From Proales similis (taxonomy: Eukaryota; Rotifera; Eurotatoria; Ploima; Proalidae), in the NCBI GenBank assembly GCA_019059635.1, contig JAGVRJ010000003.1, positions 310,001 to 374,000 of the forward strand: 64,000 bases of DNA, in the 5' to 3' direction. The number at the start of each line of letters is the position of its first letter. The stretch's first letter is position 1. Below, piece after piece: positions 10,163 through 23,358 of this stretch. A program made the translations under genes and the position numbers. The notes under the pieces were generated by a model. It saw only the letters and a list, made by a program, of their open reading frames with translations. It was not told the origin of the DNA and did not search any database.

Positions 10163-11722
10163 TCAACTTTTGATCAAATTCAACAAATGAGTGGGTATGG
10201 CAAGCTGGTTCATGTTCGATTGGCTAAACGAGCGGATGTTGTTTCGAATCGAGCGTACACACAGAGTCTTGAGAGTCGGATTGGGCCTAATGCTGCGCTG
10301 GATTTGTGGTAGCTTAAGCTCGATTTGCTCGATCAGAGGCCGGCAGTCAAGCGAACTGTAGGCCTCGTTGAACATCAGACGCAGCTGGTGAACGCTTGGC
10401 ACGTCCGATTGACGCATAACGCCCGTATGAGCCAGCCAGCGGAGTTGAGCGAGGAAAAAGTGAACAAACATGCGTTGTTTAGACTCGAATGCGTCCAATT
10501 CAATGAGATTGCGCACGAATTTCTCATTTACACAGTTCAGGTAGAGACGCGGGTAGAAGAGAGCGTCGCCGACGTGAATGTTGTTCTTTATAAACTCGAC
10601 AAATATGAGATGGAGCTTGATGAACTTGGAGTCGATGTTGAACGCTCTCAAATGACTGCGGAACTCTTTGGAGCAGAGAAGAGGACGCATTCGATTGGTC
10701 AGCGGGGCCAAGGAGCCGATGCGTTCAAGGATGAAATTGACGTTTTTAGACCGCAGACTGTAGAGGGCGTTGACAAGACCGAGCTCGAGTTCCTCTTGTC
10801 TCGTTGAGCTGTCAAGTTTCTGATAGAGAAGTCTGATGAGCTGAAGACTGGGCACTGCACACGAGCGGACGAACGCGCTGGCGCCCTTTGCGTTGCGCAG
10901 ATCTATTCGAGCGCCGGCCGTGATTAGAAGATTGAGCGCGCTCCAGCTGGGCTCTGCGTCCTCGTCGTATCTAATCGGGTCGGTGACTGCTACGTTTAAA
11001 GCTGTATTGCCGCCGTAGCCAGCTACGTCTAGCTCGGCTCCGGTTACAATCAGAAAGGTCATGAATTCGAGGTTCCTGTTCATGGTCGCTTTGATCAAGG
11101 CCGTGTCGCCGATCGAACAAGCTCGATTCAGCTGCGCACCGTATCGAACTAGCAGCTTGCCGATCGGCACATTTCCTCTCGATGCCGCGTAATGCAGAGG
11201 CGTCTGCTGACGTTTGTCGCTCAGCTCAACGTTCGCTTGGCACTCGACGAGCAGAAACTCGACCAATTTCAAATCGTTGTCTTTGATCGCTCTGATCAGC
11301 GTTGTCTCGTTCTTCACCGGATTGTAGTAGTCTCCGATTGCGCTGGTCGATCCACCTGTCGTTCTCACCCAGGCGATCAGCCTTTGCAGAGCGTCCGATC
11401 GTCGCTCGCGCACCAACACGTAGACGGAGCGCGCGTTCGGCTGAAATTGGTCTTGCGCGTTCGGCTGAAATTGGTCTCTTCGGTCGAGTGATTGGCCTTG
11501 ATGTTGCTGCTTGCTGAAACATTGCTCCACAAAGTCGAGCGTATGTTGGGACGGATGGAGCATTGCGCTCATGGCCAGCTGCATGTTGAGCAGCACATTC
11601 GGCTCCGGCTCGGCCTCGATTGGCTGCTGAGCTCGCCGAGCAAGTCGCTCAGAATTGTTGCTGTCGACCAAGTAAACAAGCGATTCGAGCATTTCTAATC
11701 GAAACAGCTCTAAAACAAGCAC
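10163..11722 (-). CDS. Ankyrin-repeat protein with C-terminal SOCS box (ASB-like)
   Basis: Single exon, 519 aa. Ankyrin repeats run from about residue 130 to 290, with clear units such as TPLHYAASRGNVPIGKLLV, DTALIKATMNRN and NTALNVAV. The middle is helical. The last 40 residues contain TLKTLCVRSIRNNI followed by LAIPTHLLNLI, which matches the SOCS-box pattern of a BC-box LCxxxIR and a downstream L-P-x-x-L block. ASB proteins use the SOCS box to recruit Elongin B/C and Cullin 5 and use the ankyrins to choose ubiquitination substrates. A short tandem duplication of DQFQPNA(R/Q) sits near residues 95-110. Start: an alternative Met lies 10 codons downstream. The family call is firm; the specific ASB member is not. 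Confidence 0.8.
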   Translation of the reverse strand: MLVLELFRLEMLESLVYLVDSNNSERLARRAQQPIEAEPEPNVLLNMQLAMSAMLHPSQHTLDFVEQCFSKQQHQGQSLDRRDQFQPNAQDQFQPNARSVYVLVRERRSDALQRLIAWVRTTGGSTSAIGDYYNPVKNETTLIRAIKDNDLKLVEFLLVECQANVELSDKRQQTPLHYAASRGNVPIGKLLVRYGAQLNRACSIGDTALIKATMNRNLEFMTFLIVTGAELDVAGYGGNTALNVAVTDPIRYDEDAEPSWSALNLLITAGARIDLRNAKGASAFVRSCAVPSLQLIRLLYQKLDSSTRQEELELGLVNALYSLRSKNVNFILERIGSLAPLTNRMRPLLCSKEFRSHLRAFNIDSKFIKLHLIFVEFIKNNIHVGDALFYPRLYLNCVNEKFVRNLIELDAFESKQRMFVHFFLAQLRWLAHTGVMRQSDVPSVHQLRLMFNEAYSSLDCRPLIEQIELKLPQIQRSIRPNPTLKTLCVRSIRNNIRSFSQSNMNQLAIPTHLLNLIKS

Positions 11723-11921
11723 ACGCGTGTGAAGCAGCGAATTATACTTGAAATGCAGAAATAATCAGCCTAGCGCAGCTCTTATGGCAATTTATGCCAA
11801 GGCCTCTTTAACATTCTAATGTAGACTGACTCGCTCTGAGTGCCAATATGCGTCAGTGAGCCCTCACAATCGAGCCGATTTATCACGTCCCACACAGCCG
11901 CTGTTCAATGTTAAATATGAC

Positions 11922-14900
11922 TCATAATTGCGCAATTGAATTGAGAATTTGGTTACCAAGAGTGAAGCGGAGCTCGTACTGGCCTGAAATTCGGCCTCTG
12001 ATGCCTCCCGAGAGCAGCGTCTGCCTTTCCTTTTTCTGCTCGTAAATGTAGCATCTAGCGCGACTCGAGTCCTCCAGCATCACCTGAGCGGCGAGCAAGT
12101 CTGATGGGCGAACAATTGAAAGGAAATGAATGGAAACGCAATTTACATATTCGAGCTGGGCGTCCGGGTCGTGTCGAGTGTCAGACAATGCCAGCTTGAT
12201 TGAGAGACGAATCTGGCAGACAAATTCGATCGAGAGCCAATCGCTGTTGTCCAGATAGACTGGCAGCCAGTGTTCAGACGGCATTCGACTGAGCAGACGC
12301 GCCTCCACGTCAAAGTGCAGCGAAACGTTGGCCTCGATCGGGCTGTCAATGTCACACGAGCGAATCAACAGATTCATCGAATCGTCCACTAGCGTGACAG
12401 ACTCGCTGGATCGATGCACATAGACGCTGAGCTTGAAGTCTCTGGTCTCGTTTCCTTCGCACTGGCGTTAGACTCGCACAAGCAGAAGCGAGCAAATAGA
12501 AGCTTACGTCTGAAGCATTTGGTAGAGTCGAACGGGTCCTGCACTGTCTGATTTGTGTTGAGGCATTTGCACGAGTAGTTGCCGCACTGATTGAGACAAG
12601 TGGCCGCCAGCGAGTGGCCCTTCCAGCAGACGTTCTCGATTTCGAGGTTCTCGTTCAGTTGGCCACATTCGTTCACGTCCACGCATCTACCGAGCTGTTG
12701 GTCGTACTCGAATCCGTCGAAGCATTCGCACATGTACGAGCCGTACGTGTTGCGGCACAGACCGAACGCGTAGCAAGTCGCCTGGTCCACAATTGCCTTG
12801 GAGAAGCAGCTCTCAAACTCGCACTCGTCGATGTCTGCTCAAATTTTAGAAACAATGGTCAAGTCTCGAACAATAGGCCAAGGAGCTAAAAAGGAGCCAA
12901 CTCACCGACGCAGGTCTCCGAGTTGTTGGCTTTGGTGAAGCCCGGCTCACACTCGCAGCGATAGTAGCCGATCGTGTTTACGCATTTGCCAGTGCCGTTG
13001 CAAATATTGTCGATTAGCTCGCACTCGTTCAGATCTTGACAGTGAGTGCCGTTGCCGACGAAGCCGTCCAGACACGTGCAGTTGTACGAGCCGAACGTGT
13101 TGCGGCAGTCGGCGTAGTGGTGACACACGCTCAGCTGACGTGGGTCGCTGCATTCGTCAATGTCTTCAAGTGGCCTTGCTTCAGATAAATTATCGAGTCA
13201 AGAGGACCGAAAGAGACGCTACCGAAGCATTTGTCGGCCAGGGCTCCCTTCTCGAATCCGTGCACACATTTGCATTCAAAAGAGCCGATTGTGTTCTCGC
13301 AGATCGAGTTGTCGCCGCACGGATTCAATTGGGCGCATTCGTTCAAATCTATTTGAAGCGTTTAGTGTCGATGGCCGACGGCTGTCTGGTTGGCAATTTA
13401 CCAATGCAAACGTTCGACGCCGATGTGCTCACAAAGCCGGGCCGGCATTCACACCGGAATGATCCGGGCTCGTTGATGCATTGATGGTAGAACGGATCGC
13501 AGTCGTGAGCGCGCGCGGCACACTCGTCCACATCGAAGCAGCGATTGCCGTCACCCGAATAGCCGCGGTTGCAAACGCAGTCGAAAGTGCCCGCTCGATT
13601 TAAACAGTGCGCGTCGGGATGACAATTGTGAAGGCCAAGTAAACACTCGTTGATGTCTTGTGTTGCACGGAGCAAAAGCAAGAGAAGCATGAGCAGAGGA
13701 AGAGAAATGAGTGAGACGGCAATTTACCTGTGCAGAGGCCAGCTTCAGTTCGGTTCCAGCCTGGCTTGCAGCGGCATTCGAACGAGCCGTTCAGATTCGA
13801 GCAAATTGAATTCTCGTCGCAAATCGCTCGTCCCGACTCGATGCACTCGTCGACATCTTGGCATTTGAGTTGGTCGGGTGACCATCGAAAGCCGTGTTGG
13901 CATTCACACGAATAGGCGCCCGGCAAGTTGACGCATTTCGACGAGCCAGCGCAGTTGTCGATGCGCTCGGCGCATTCGTCTACGTCTTGACAAACCATGT
14001 TGGCCGCTCTAGTTCCTGGCGGACAATCACAGTTGAACGATCCGACTGCATTCACGCAAAGTGAGCCGTTGCGTGAGCACAAATCGGCTCCGTCTCGGTC
14101 CACACATTCATCGACGTCTTCGCAGTGAGTGCCATTGCCAAAGAAGCCCGGCAAGCAAACGCACACAAAGCTGCCGATGCGGTTCAGAGCGATCGCGTTC
14201 ACATCACAGTTGTGACGGCCAGAGACCGACTCGTCCACATCAATGCAGACAGTTCCGTTCCATTCGAAGCCTGTTCGACACTTGCACTGATAGGAGCCGG
14301 CCAGATTCACACAGTAGCTTGTATCCGAGTCGCAAGAGTTCAGACAAGGAGACGAACACTCGTCCACGTCCGCGCATTCGTATTTATCGTGCGAATAGGC
14401 CAAGCGATATCCGCTCGCGCATTCGCAAACAAAACTGCCGTAAGTGTTTGTGCAGGTCGCGTTCGCGCCGCACACATTCGGCATTGATGAGCATTCGTTC
14501 AGATCTGAGGTGAGAAAAGCGTTCAGATTGATCGAGTCACGTAGAAAACTGGAATAGACGACCTTGGCAGATTTGAAAATTGGAGTCCGACGATTTGGAG
14601 AGTTCGAAGCCCGGCTCGCATTCACAGACCTGCAAGCCATCGTTGCATTTCAGATTCATGCCGATCGAGTCTGTTTGGCGGGGGGCAGATGCGATTCAAG
14701 CTCAAATTTAAAAGCAAATTGAATAGCGAATGGAAAAGCAGACCTGAACACTCAGCGCCTGTGCATTGGCAATAAAACGAGCCCAATGTGTTGACGCACT
14801 CCTCGTGCCGCCCTGGGCAAACATGATCGTCACATTCGTTGACATCTTGACGACGTCGTGAGCTTGACTGATGAGCAATCAAAGACGTCGGCATTTACCA

Positions 14901-17900
14901 TGACAGCTGTTGTCCCGTCCAAGACTGAATCCGGAGGCGCAAGTGCAGCCGAACGAGCCAACTGTGTTGAAGCAGTGAGAAAACGGCGGACACGAGTTGA
15001 GGCCGCTCACGCATTCGTCGATGTCTTAAACGGCAAAACAAAACACAAATTAAATGCATGTGTCGAACTGAGGAGACGTTGATGGTTGTGAGCCAACGAA
15101 CCTTGACAGCCTTGCGGCGTTGAATAAAATCCAGGCAGACATTCACATCGGTAAGAGCCTGGCTGATTTACACAACGCATGTGCACGCGGTCGCATGGAT
15201 TTTGAAGGCATTCGTCAATGTCTTGGTCAGTTGAAATGTCAGTTTGAGTGATCATGAAGCCGCCCTGGAGAGTTACCTTGGCACCGGTTCGAGTCGAAGT
15301 AATAACCCGGACGACAGTGACAACTGAAAGAGCCCGGCTGGTTGACGCAGTACTCTGACTGCAGATCGCAGACGCTCGAATGGCATTCGTTTACGTCTTT
15401 GATATCCTGGCCTCGAGCCGTTTAGAAAGCAGATTAGTAAGAAAAGTGAGCTTACCATGGCATGAATGATTGAGCATTTTGTAGCCATTCGGACATACGC
15501 ATTCAAACGAGCCGTAAGTGTTGACGCACACAGCGCCGCGAGTGTGACAATTAGAAGCGAAAGTCGAGCATTCGTCAATTTCTGATTGCCAATTAAGAGG
15601 CAGTTAGTCCCAGAGGCAAATGAAAAGAAGTTTGAACCTTGACACAGATCGCCTTTGGCCGCGAACCCTGGCCCGCAAACGCACTCAAACGAGCCGATCG
15701 TATTGCGGCAGACGCGTTCGAGGACACAATTGTCCAGGCCGAGTTGACATTCGTCGACGTCATGGCATTGAAAACCGTCGCCTGAAAAGCCCGGCAAGCA
15801 TTCACATCTAAACGAGCCGGGCAAGTTGATGCACTCTGCTCGGCTGCTGCAGTTGCTGGTCCTCAGTTCGCATTCGTCGACGTCTAGCACCAACATTCAG
15901 ACATCAAATTGAATCGAAATTCGGCCGAGTTTAGCGAGCACCTTGGCAGAAGAGGGCGTTGCCTATGAAACCCGACATGCAGTCACACTTGTACGAGCCG
16001 ATTGTGTTTACGCAGTTCGTGTTCACTTGACACTCGTGAGTGCCTTTTTCGCACTCGTTTGCGTCTTTTGCAAAAGAGATTGTTGATCTCTATGAATTAA
16101 GAATGACGAGCAAATGGCTATTACCTACGCAAAGATTCGACTGGCTGGGATCAGGCTGGTAGCCAGCGGGACAAGCCTCGACGCAAATCAGATCCTGAAT
16201 GCTTACGTTTACCGATGCCAGACTCGAGTTGACAAGCAGAGCCCCGAACGCGCAGCTTTTGCAGCCGGTCGGGCTGTTTGGCTTCAGACATCCGGAGCAA
16301 GCCGGGTGACATTGGTAGTCGCACACAACGGGCATATCTTTGGTCTCACAGCGGAGCCAAGTCTGCTCTCTTGCATCGAACGGTTCCAAGCGAGCGTCTA
16401 GGATTTGAACTTCTGAATTTCGACTGCCAAAGCTGTAATAGTTGGGTGCGAGCGGCTCTTGATCAAAATGGTTCAGATACAATCGACTCTGATCGCCGGT
16501 TCGGATTCCGTACTGAAGGTAGAGACCGCTCACGTTCTCTCCTTTCGAGTCCGCACGCCACTCGTAGTTCAAGCAAACAAAATAACTTTGATAGATGTTG
16601 CGATTTCCGCTGCTGCCTGCGGCCGAATTCTCATTCATTTGCATCGCTCTGCCGGCCTATTGTCGAGTGAATCAAAGCTCAGCTCTGAGCAAATAAATAA
16701 AAACTTTTCCTACTCGATAGAATATGACGCCCTTCAAAGTGACCTGAATTATGTACCAGGTGTTTTGGTCGCTTGGCGTAGAGGCGACCACCACGAACAG
16801 TTCGCCCTGACTGGCTGCGGTGAAGCGAAGACATTTGCCGTCCTCTTGCCGTTTTGGTATGACCATCATAAGGCTGTTGGACCATTCAAGTTGGCAAGGC
16901 ATGGCCGCAAATTTCAAATCCCACGTTCGAATCGCGGCCTGAATCGGATCGACATAGTCAACTATGCCGACCACCTGGGCAGTGCGTGACCACCAGAAAG
17001 ACTTGAAGTTTCTTAACGCGCCTGTGTCCGACACCAAACGTCGATAAATGTCAACACACTGCCCAAGAGGCTGCAGCGGACCCCACTCTGGCCTTGGATG
17101 CGACAAATCCAAATCGATGTAGGCAACGAGCTGATCCGCTGGACCGAGCTCTTTGATCGACAGTGGACATTCCGTGTAGCGAGCGTATGCCTCCACCAGA
17201 CTGGACATGTTGGCGACAGCCACTGTGGCGTCGTCTTCCTTATACTCGAGCAAGAGGCCGAACACGTTTATTATGCGCTTGCCGTCTGCATGAGCCAGTT
17301 GATGGGCCACTTTGAACACCGACTGGTAGGTGTAGGTCAGATCTTTTTGCCTTGTCAGCCAAAAGTCGTCGCGCTTGATGAAATAGAACTCGGCGCCGTT
17401 GGTGAACATCTCATCGACGCGGTCAAGGCTGATCGTGAGCAGAAACTCGCCGCCCGACTCGAGCTCGCTCCAGTAAGGCGAGAGGTAATTAAACGCGTTG
17501 AAACGACAGCCCGAGTCGCCTTTGGGAATTTGAAATCTGCTCTGTGTGAGGCCGTTGGTTTCCTTCAGGTAAAGAGTGATGGCAAATTTCAATGCACTCA
17601 GCTTTCTCCGCCAGTTCGACTCGAACTCTTCCAGACTGAAGCCAAATTTGCAGTGTCGTCGCGCCAAGTCGCTGCAAATCCTCTGCTCCGAGTCGACAAA
17701 CGAGCCGAACAGACTGGCCACATTCACGTCCAACACAGAGACAATCGGCTCGTATTTGAGGTCGAACGCTCGCGGATATGTTCGCACTGTGTTCAGCCAG
17801 CCTCTGAATGTGACATCGAAATCGGGCTGATCAAGGCTGGCCACAATTGCGGCTACCTCCTGGCTGCCTCCCTTCACCGATATGAATGTGCTGGCGTAGT

Positions 17901-19784
17901 CGCTCTGCTTCCTTTTTTACATAAAATTCATGAAACATGACGCCTTCGAGCAGAGCGATTTTGCCACTTGCCCGCTTATTCGTTCCTTTTGACTGCTCTT
18001 GGCTTCGTTCTGAGTTTGAGTGCCCGACTCGCTGCCCTGGTTCTTGTTGCCGACTATAAGTGCGTTGAGATGCGCACTCCAGCCGCGACTGAACATCTTC
18101 ATCGTGTCCCGGGTGCACTGCTGTGCAAACGACTCGATGCTGGTTGTCTTTGACTTTTGCCTCGTCAGCATTATCTTGAACTCTCCGCCGAATTTGGCCG
18201 ACACCGCCACATGAGTTCCATAGCGGCCGATGAAACGCTCTTTTTCGCAGCCAACCATTACCTGACTATGTTCCAATTCAACAGTTTGTCTAAACGAGCA
18301 CTTACCAAACTGCTCGGGAGCGCCGGCGTAGAAGAAGCTGTTGGGCAAATTGAGAAAGTCGACAAGGACGTCAGAGTCCAGATGCCAGGGCGCGATTCGG
18401 TCCAGCATCAAGTCGTAGCTATTTTCACATATTAGACCAGCTCGGCAGAGTCTTGAAGCAAACACCTACAGAAGGATGTTGGAGTAGATTTGATAAAGTA
18501 AAAAGTCATCTGAGCTGCTCTGCTTGCGGCCATTTGACTGAGAGCTCCACTCTTTGGACGAGTCGCTCTCGCTGTTCGAATTACCGGGCGATGCCACCTT
18601 TTGTCCAGTCACGCCTCCGTACGCGTTTTTCGTGTCCGATCTGCATGAGTTTGATGAAATTATAAAACACCGCTTCTAGTCGAACGCAATCAGAAGAGAC
18701 AAGAATTTACTTGAACACGTTCATGTAGCGGTCGAGGTTGGAGCGAGAGGCGACAAATTTCTGATATTGGCCAGAATCGCCGAACGCCATCGACTGGGTC
18801 TTGGTGTCGAATATGCCGTTGGCGTTCATTGTGTCCGGTACCATGTGAGCATTGAAACTTGAGCATAATTGTGGTCGATGGTTGTCTATTTGTAAATTCA
18901 ATCACAAGGCGCTTACAATTTCTGATAATTGCAGTGTCGTTGAATTAGCGATCGCCGTCGTGCGTTTTCACTGTTCTCATGCTTCAAGTCGAACCCAGTG
19001 CCGAGAGTGTAGGCGCCCGGAATCATTCTCTTTTCAGCACAAATTCCATCAGGTCGGTGGCTTGCCATCACGCACGCGTTCAACTTACGTGGCACGGCCG
19101 GGTCTTTTCGCGCCGAGCGTACCGTCTGCAAAAGCTTCTCATGTCGTCGGTCCCGTTCGGCTGGCTCGAGCGTTTCTTCCGCGCCATGCCCATGTAGTCG
19201 TCGGTGAGACCAGTCTCATACTCGACAAACTGGCTGCTGTCAAAATCAGCGTCCGGCTCCCCACCACTTGAGTGCCCACTGCCCTCGGCAAATTGATAGC
19301 AGCCGCTGAGGAGATAGGCACCGAGTCCGAGCGGAAAAGACAACTTGGCCGCTGGCAAAGTGCTTAGCTCAGGAGCCTCTTTTCTTTTAGCCGCCTGCGA
19401 ATGAGTCGGTTTCTATTTCTGGACGAGAATGCGCTTACTTTGACGACTCTTTTCGAATGTGAATGTCTCCTGAGTGAAATCGATGTCCTGGCGAATAGCC
19501 GGTTCCACTCGACAGCACAATTTCTTGGTCCTATTTGAAGCGAGTTTTACCGCAAGGTCGTGATGAGGAGACCAAGCAAGGCAGCAGTTAAGGGCTAGCA
19601 GGCAAGGACTATTTACTTGCTTCAAGTTCTTTATGTAATTGGCCAGTAAGTCGTTTGTGTCTCGTTTGCTCCTGTCCGTCTGAGCAACGGGCTCGTGCTC
19701 TTCTTCGATCAAAACTCCGTCGTCATATTGGGCAATGGCCGAACAGAGGAAAGCGAGCAAAAGCCAAAGCTGCATGTGCATCAA
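11922..19784 (-). CDS. Secreted MACPF protein with about 22 EGF-like domains
   Basis: A multi-exon gene with short introns; internal exon ends are approximate. The first exon (from 19784) encodes a signal peptide followed by RSKR, a furin-type site; a second basic site RKKR lies near 19190. A MACPF domain spans roughly 19.4-17.3 kb and contains the family signature [14 protein letters not shown] (about 18220-18180) and the later KGGSQEVA block (17877). A cysteine-poor region and a C-x2-C-rich furin-like module ([19 protein letters not shown], about 16300-16240) follow. From 16.07 to 12.5 kb come about 22 EGF-like domains, most with the calcium-binding D-x-D/N-E-C start and usually one domain per exon with phase-1 introns; six are fused in one exon at 13730-14510. 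A non-EGF tail of about 160 residues ends at the TGA at 11922-11924, interrupted by a 45-bp intron. MACPF proteins form membrane pores or act in development and immunity; which applies here cannot be told. Confidence 0.8.
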
Positions 19785-20070
19785 TCAATGTTAACCCCAA
19801 CCAGGACAGTCTCGCCCTGCTCGTCTCATGTCTAATTTGATTAGCAAGATATTTGAGCGCGTCAGGCTTCAAGGTCGATTGAAGCGAAATCGGCCAATTG
19901 CTTGCCAAAATCGCAAGCAAGCAAGAAGCCGAAGAGCAAGACAAATTTGAGCGCAGCAACTGGTCCGGGCTTATTATTCGCCGACAAGCAACAGCATCAG
20001 CTTTGCGCGTCGATTGCAATCGCATTTGAATGAGTTGAATCGTGAAGCTGGTGAAGCAACTGCGAGGCGA
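19785..20070. promoter_or_regulatory. Bidirectional promoter region, MACPF-EGF gene and CIB2-like gene
   Basis: 286 bp separates two divergent start codons (19784 on minus, 20071 on plus), so both promoters must share this space. No clear TATA box is seen. Confidence 0.4.
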
Positions 20071-20907
20071 ATGGGCAACAGACAGGCAGTGTTCAGCGAA
20101 CAAGAGCTGCTCAATTACAAGGTAAAAGAGCCATCACACGCCATTTACCGAGGCGGCTAGTAAAAGCAGAGAGAAGAAATCCACATATTTGAACGAGCGT
20201 GACATACTCAGGTTGGAGCATCAGAGAATTTGAGGCCATGCCGACTGCTCAACATGTTTGCGCTGTGAAGGTGCCATGAAAAGTTCACTTTGCTCGTTCG
20301 TCAGTCGGGTCGCGATCTGAGCGGGCGTTCGCTCTTGACTGCCACCATATCGTTCGACGAGTTCAAACGGGCGCCCGAATTCGCGGTACAATCTCTGGCT
20401 CTCGGCCTCCACACTCGTTCTAGAATGCTGTTCGGATTGTCAAGGCCAACCCGTTTGTCGATCGCATTTTCAAGGTTTTCTCTGTCGACGACCGCATTTC
20501 ATTCAACGACTACGTGAACATGATGTCAGTGCTGAGCGAAGCAGCGCCGGCCACAGTCAAATCGCGCTACGCATTTGAAATCTACTGTGAGCCGCGTTCG
20601 TTTTGATATCTTGCAAAGCAAAGCGTTCATTCGACTGTAAAGGCTTCAGTGAGAAAAGCCACTTGAAGAGAGAAGACATCGAAACTCTGATCAGGAGGCT
20701 GATCGGCAACAGTAGCGAGCTGAGCGCTGAAGAAATCGAGAGATTGGTGGACAAGGTGAATACGAACGTGACCGAGCCATTCAACGGCCTTTAGCTCTCA
20801 ATGCTCGACAGGTGTTCGAGGAGGCCGACTTGGATCGGGACGGCAAAATGATCACTTACGACGAGTTCGAGTACATTGTGACCAAATCGCCCGAGTTTGT
20901 CAAGTAG
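20071..20907 (+). CDS. CIB2: Calcium and integrin-binding protein, CIB2-like
   Basis: Six exons: 20071..20121, 20177..20211, 20271..20385, 20445..20586, 20643..20755, 20812..20907; 183 aa. The N-terminus MGNRQAVFSEQELLNY aligns with CIB2 and keeps the MGN myristoylation start. Other matching blocks are DILRCHEKF, NPFVDRIFKVFS, and IRRLIGNSSELS before the last EF-hand. EF-hand 4 is canonical (DLDRDGKMITYDE type). EF-hand 3 is degenerate: the loop reads CFSEKSHLKRED, with Cys at position 1 and no acidic residue at 3 or 5. CIB proteins bind integrin tails and, for CIB2, hair-cell transduction partners. The 35-nt second exon had to be placed by alignment; this gives a complete frame with typical intron lengths. 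Confidence 0.85.
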
Positions 20908-21147
20908 GCAAATTTACTTGGCTTTCTGTGTGTGCACACTCTTGAGCTAATTGGCACAAATGGCAGGAACTTTTGCGTCCGACTGTGAGACAGACGCGAT
21001 CGAAAGTTATTTATTTGCAAATAAACGCTTTCAACAAGAGCTCTCGGTTCGAAGGCAGAGTGATAGAAGGACTGACCGCCTTCGTCTATAGACGAGGGCT
21101 TATTTCTTAAGAGACTAACTCGACGCACGCAGCACACAAAGACCAAG

Positions 21148-21514
21148 ATGAGCTCGAACTACGCGAAAAGAATAGCCAGCCTGAGCGCACAGATATTCAA
21201 TCGACTCAGAGTGGAAAAGGACACTCCCAACGGTCGAGTGATTGAACGCTTCAGACAAAAGCCGATCGAGAAAATGGAGCAGTTCTCGATGAACTACTAT
21301 CCGCGTCACCAGGAGCTTGACCACTTGTTCAAGCAGCTGCGCTATCACGGTCTCTACAGGTCAGTTGAGAGCTTTCCACAGTGCCCAATTTATTGCTCAA
21401 TTCTCGTGTCGCAGAGACGAGTACCAGGACTTTAAGGAGGAAATTGTTCGACTCAAAGGCCTGAGAGGCAAAGAGACGCGCAAACGCCGTCCAGTCACGC
21501 TCCCGGACGAGTGA
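21148..21514 (+). CDS. MRPS33: Mitochondrial small-subunit ribosomal protein mS33
   Basis: Two exons, 21148..21359 and 21415..21514, with a 55-bp GT-AG intron; 103 aa. It starts MSSNYAKRIASLSAQIF and contains YYPRHQEL, LRYHGLYRDEYQDF and LKGLRGKE, matching the length and conserved blocks of animal mS33. It is a component of the mitochondrial 28S subunit. The intron splits the Arg codon of LYR|DEYQ. The TGA is followed within about 50 bp by AATAAA-type signals. Confidence 0.93.
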
Positions 21515-21996
21515 ACTCGACGCAATTCTATTTTTCTTTCTTCAATTGCTCCGATCGTGTAAAATAAAATACAAATTGAAAGAGAGCAGCTTTGCGACAA
21601 AACGACCATTTGATTTGTTCGACTCGATTGGCCGCCATTGGCTATGGTCTATGATCGCGAGCTGTTGACGCACAACATCATGTTTGTCTTGGTCGCGCCC
21701 TCTCATTCAAACAGGAAAGCCAATTTTTCAAACAGATGGACACAGACCAAGAGATAGAGAGAGAGCGAGGGCGAGAGGGGTCAGGCTAGGTGAAGAAACT
21801 GCTTGAGTGAACAAATTTGGTTTATTAAAGCACATCTTAAATAAACTAAAATCAGAAAATCTTTGAAACAAGGAGAAAAAGTGAGTAAGAGCAGAAATTT
21901 AAAAAGAAATGAATTGAATACAAACTAAGGTTAGAGGGGTAGGCAAACCTGGGGGCAACAAGAAGAAGAAGAAGAAGCTGGAACCGAGTTTTGTGG
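21515..21996. other. Convergent 3' region between MRPS33 and the KLF gene
   Basis: 482 bp containing the 3' UTRs of two convergent genes. AAATAAAATAC near 21560 fits the MRPS33 poly(A) signal. A GA-rich tract lies at about 21750-21780. No coding exon is seen. Confidence 0.4.

Positions 21997-23358
<1,362 letters not shown>

Noticed and set aside
17098-17940. 280-codon plus-strand ORF
   Set aside because: Antisense shadow of the MACPF-region exon.
20177-20385. Apparent frameshift in the CIB2-like gene after DILRLEHQR
   Set aside because: Using the donor at 20212 and the acceptor at 20270 gives DILRCHEKF, a normal 59-bp intron and a complete 183-aa frame, so no frameshift is needed.
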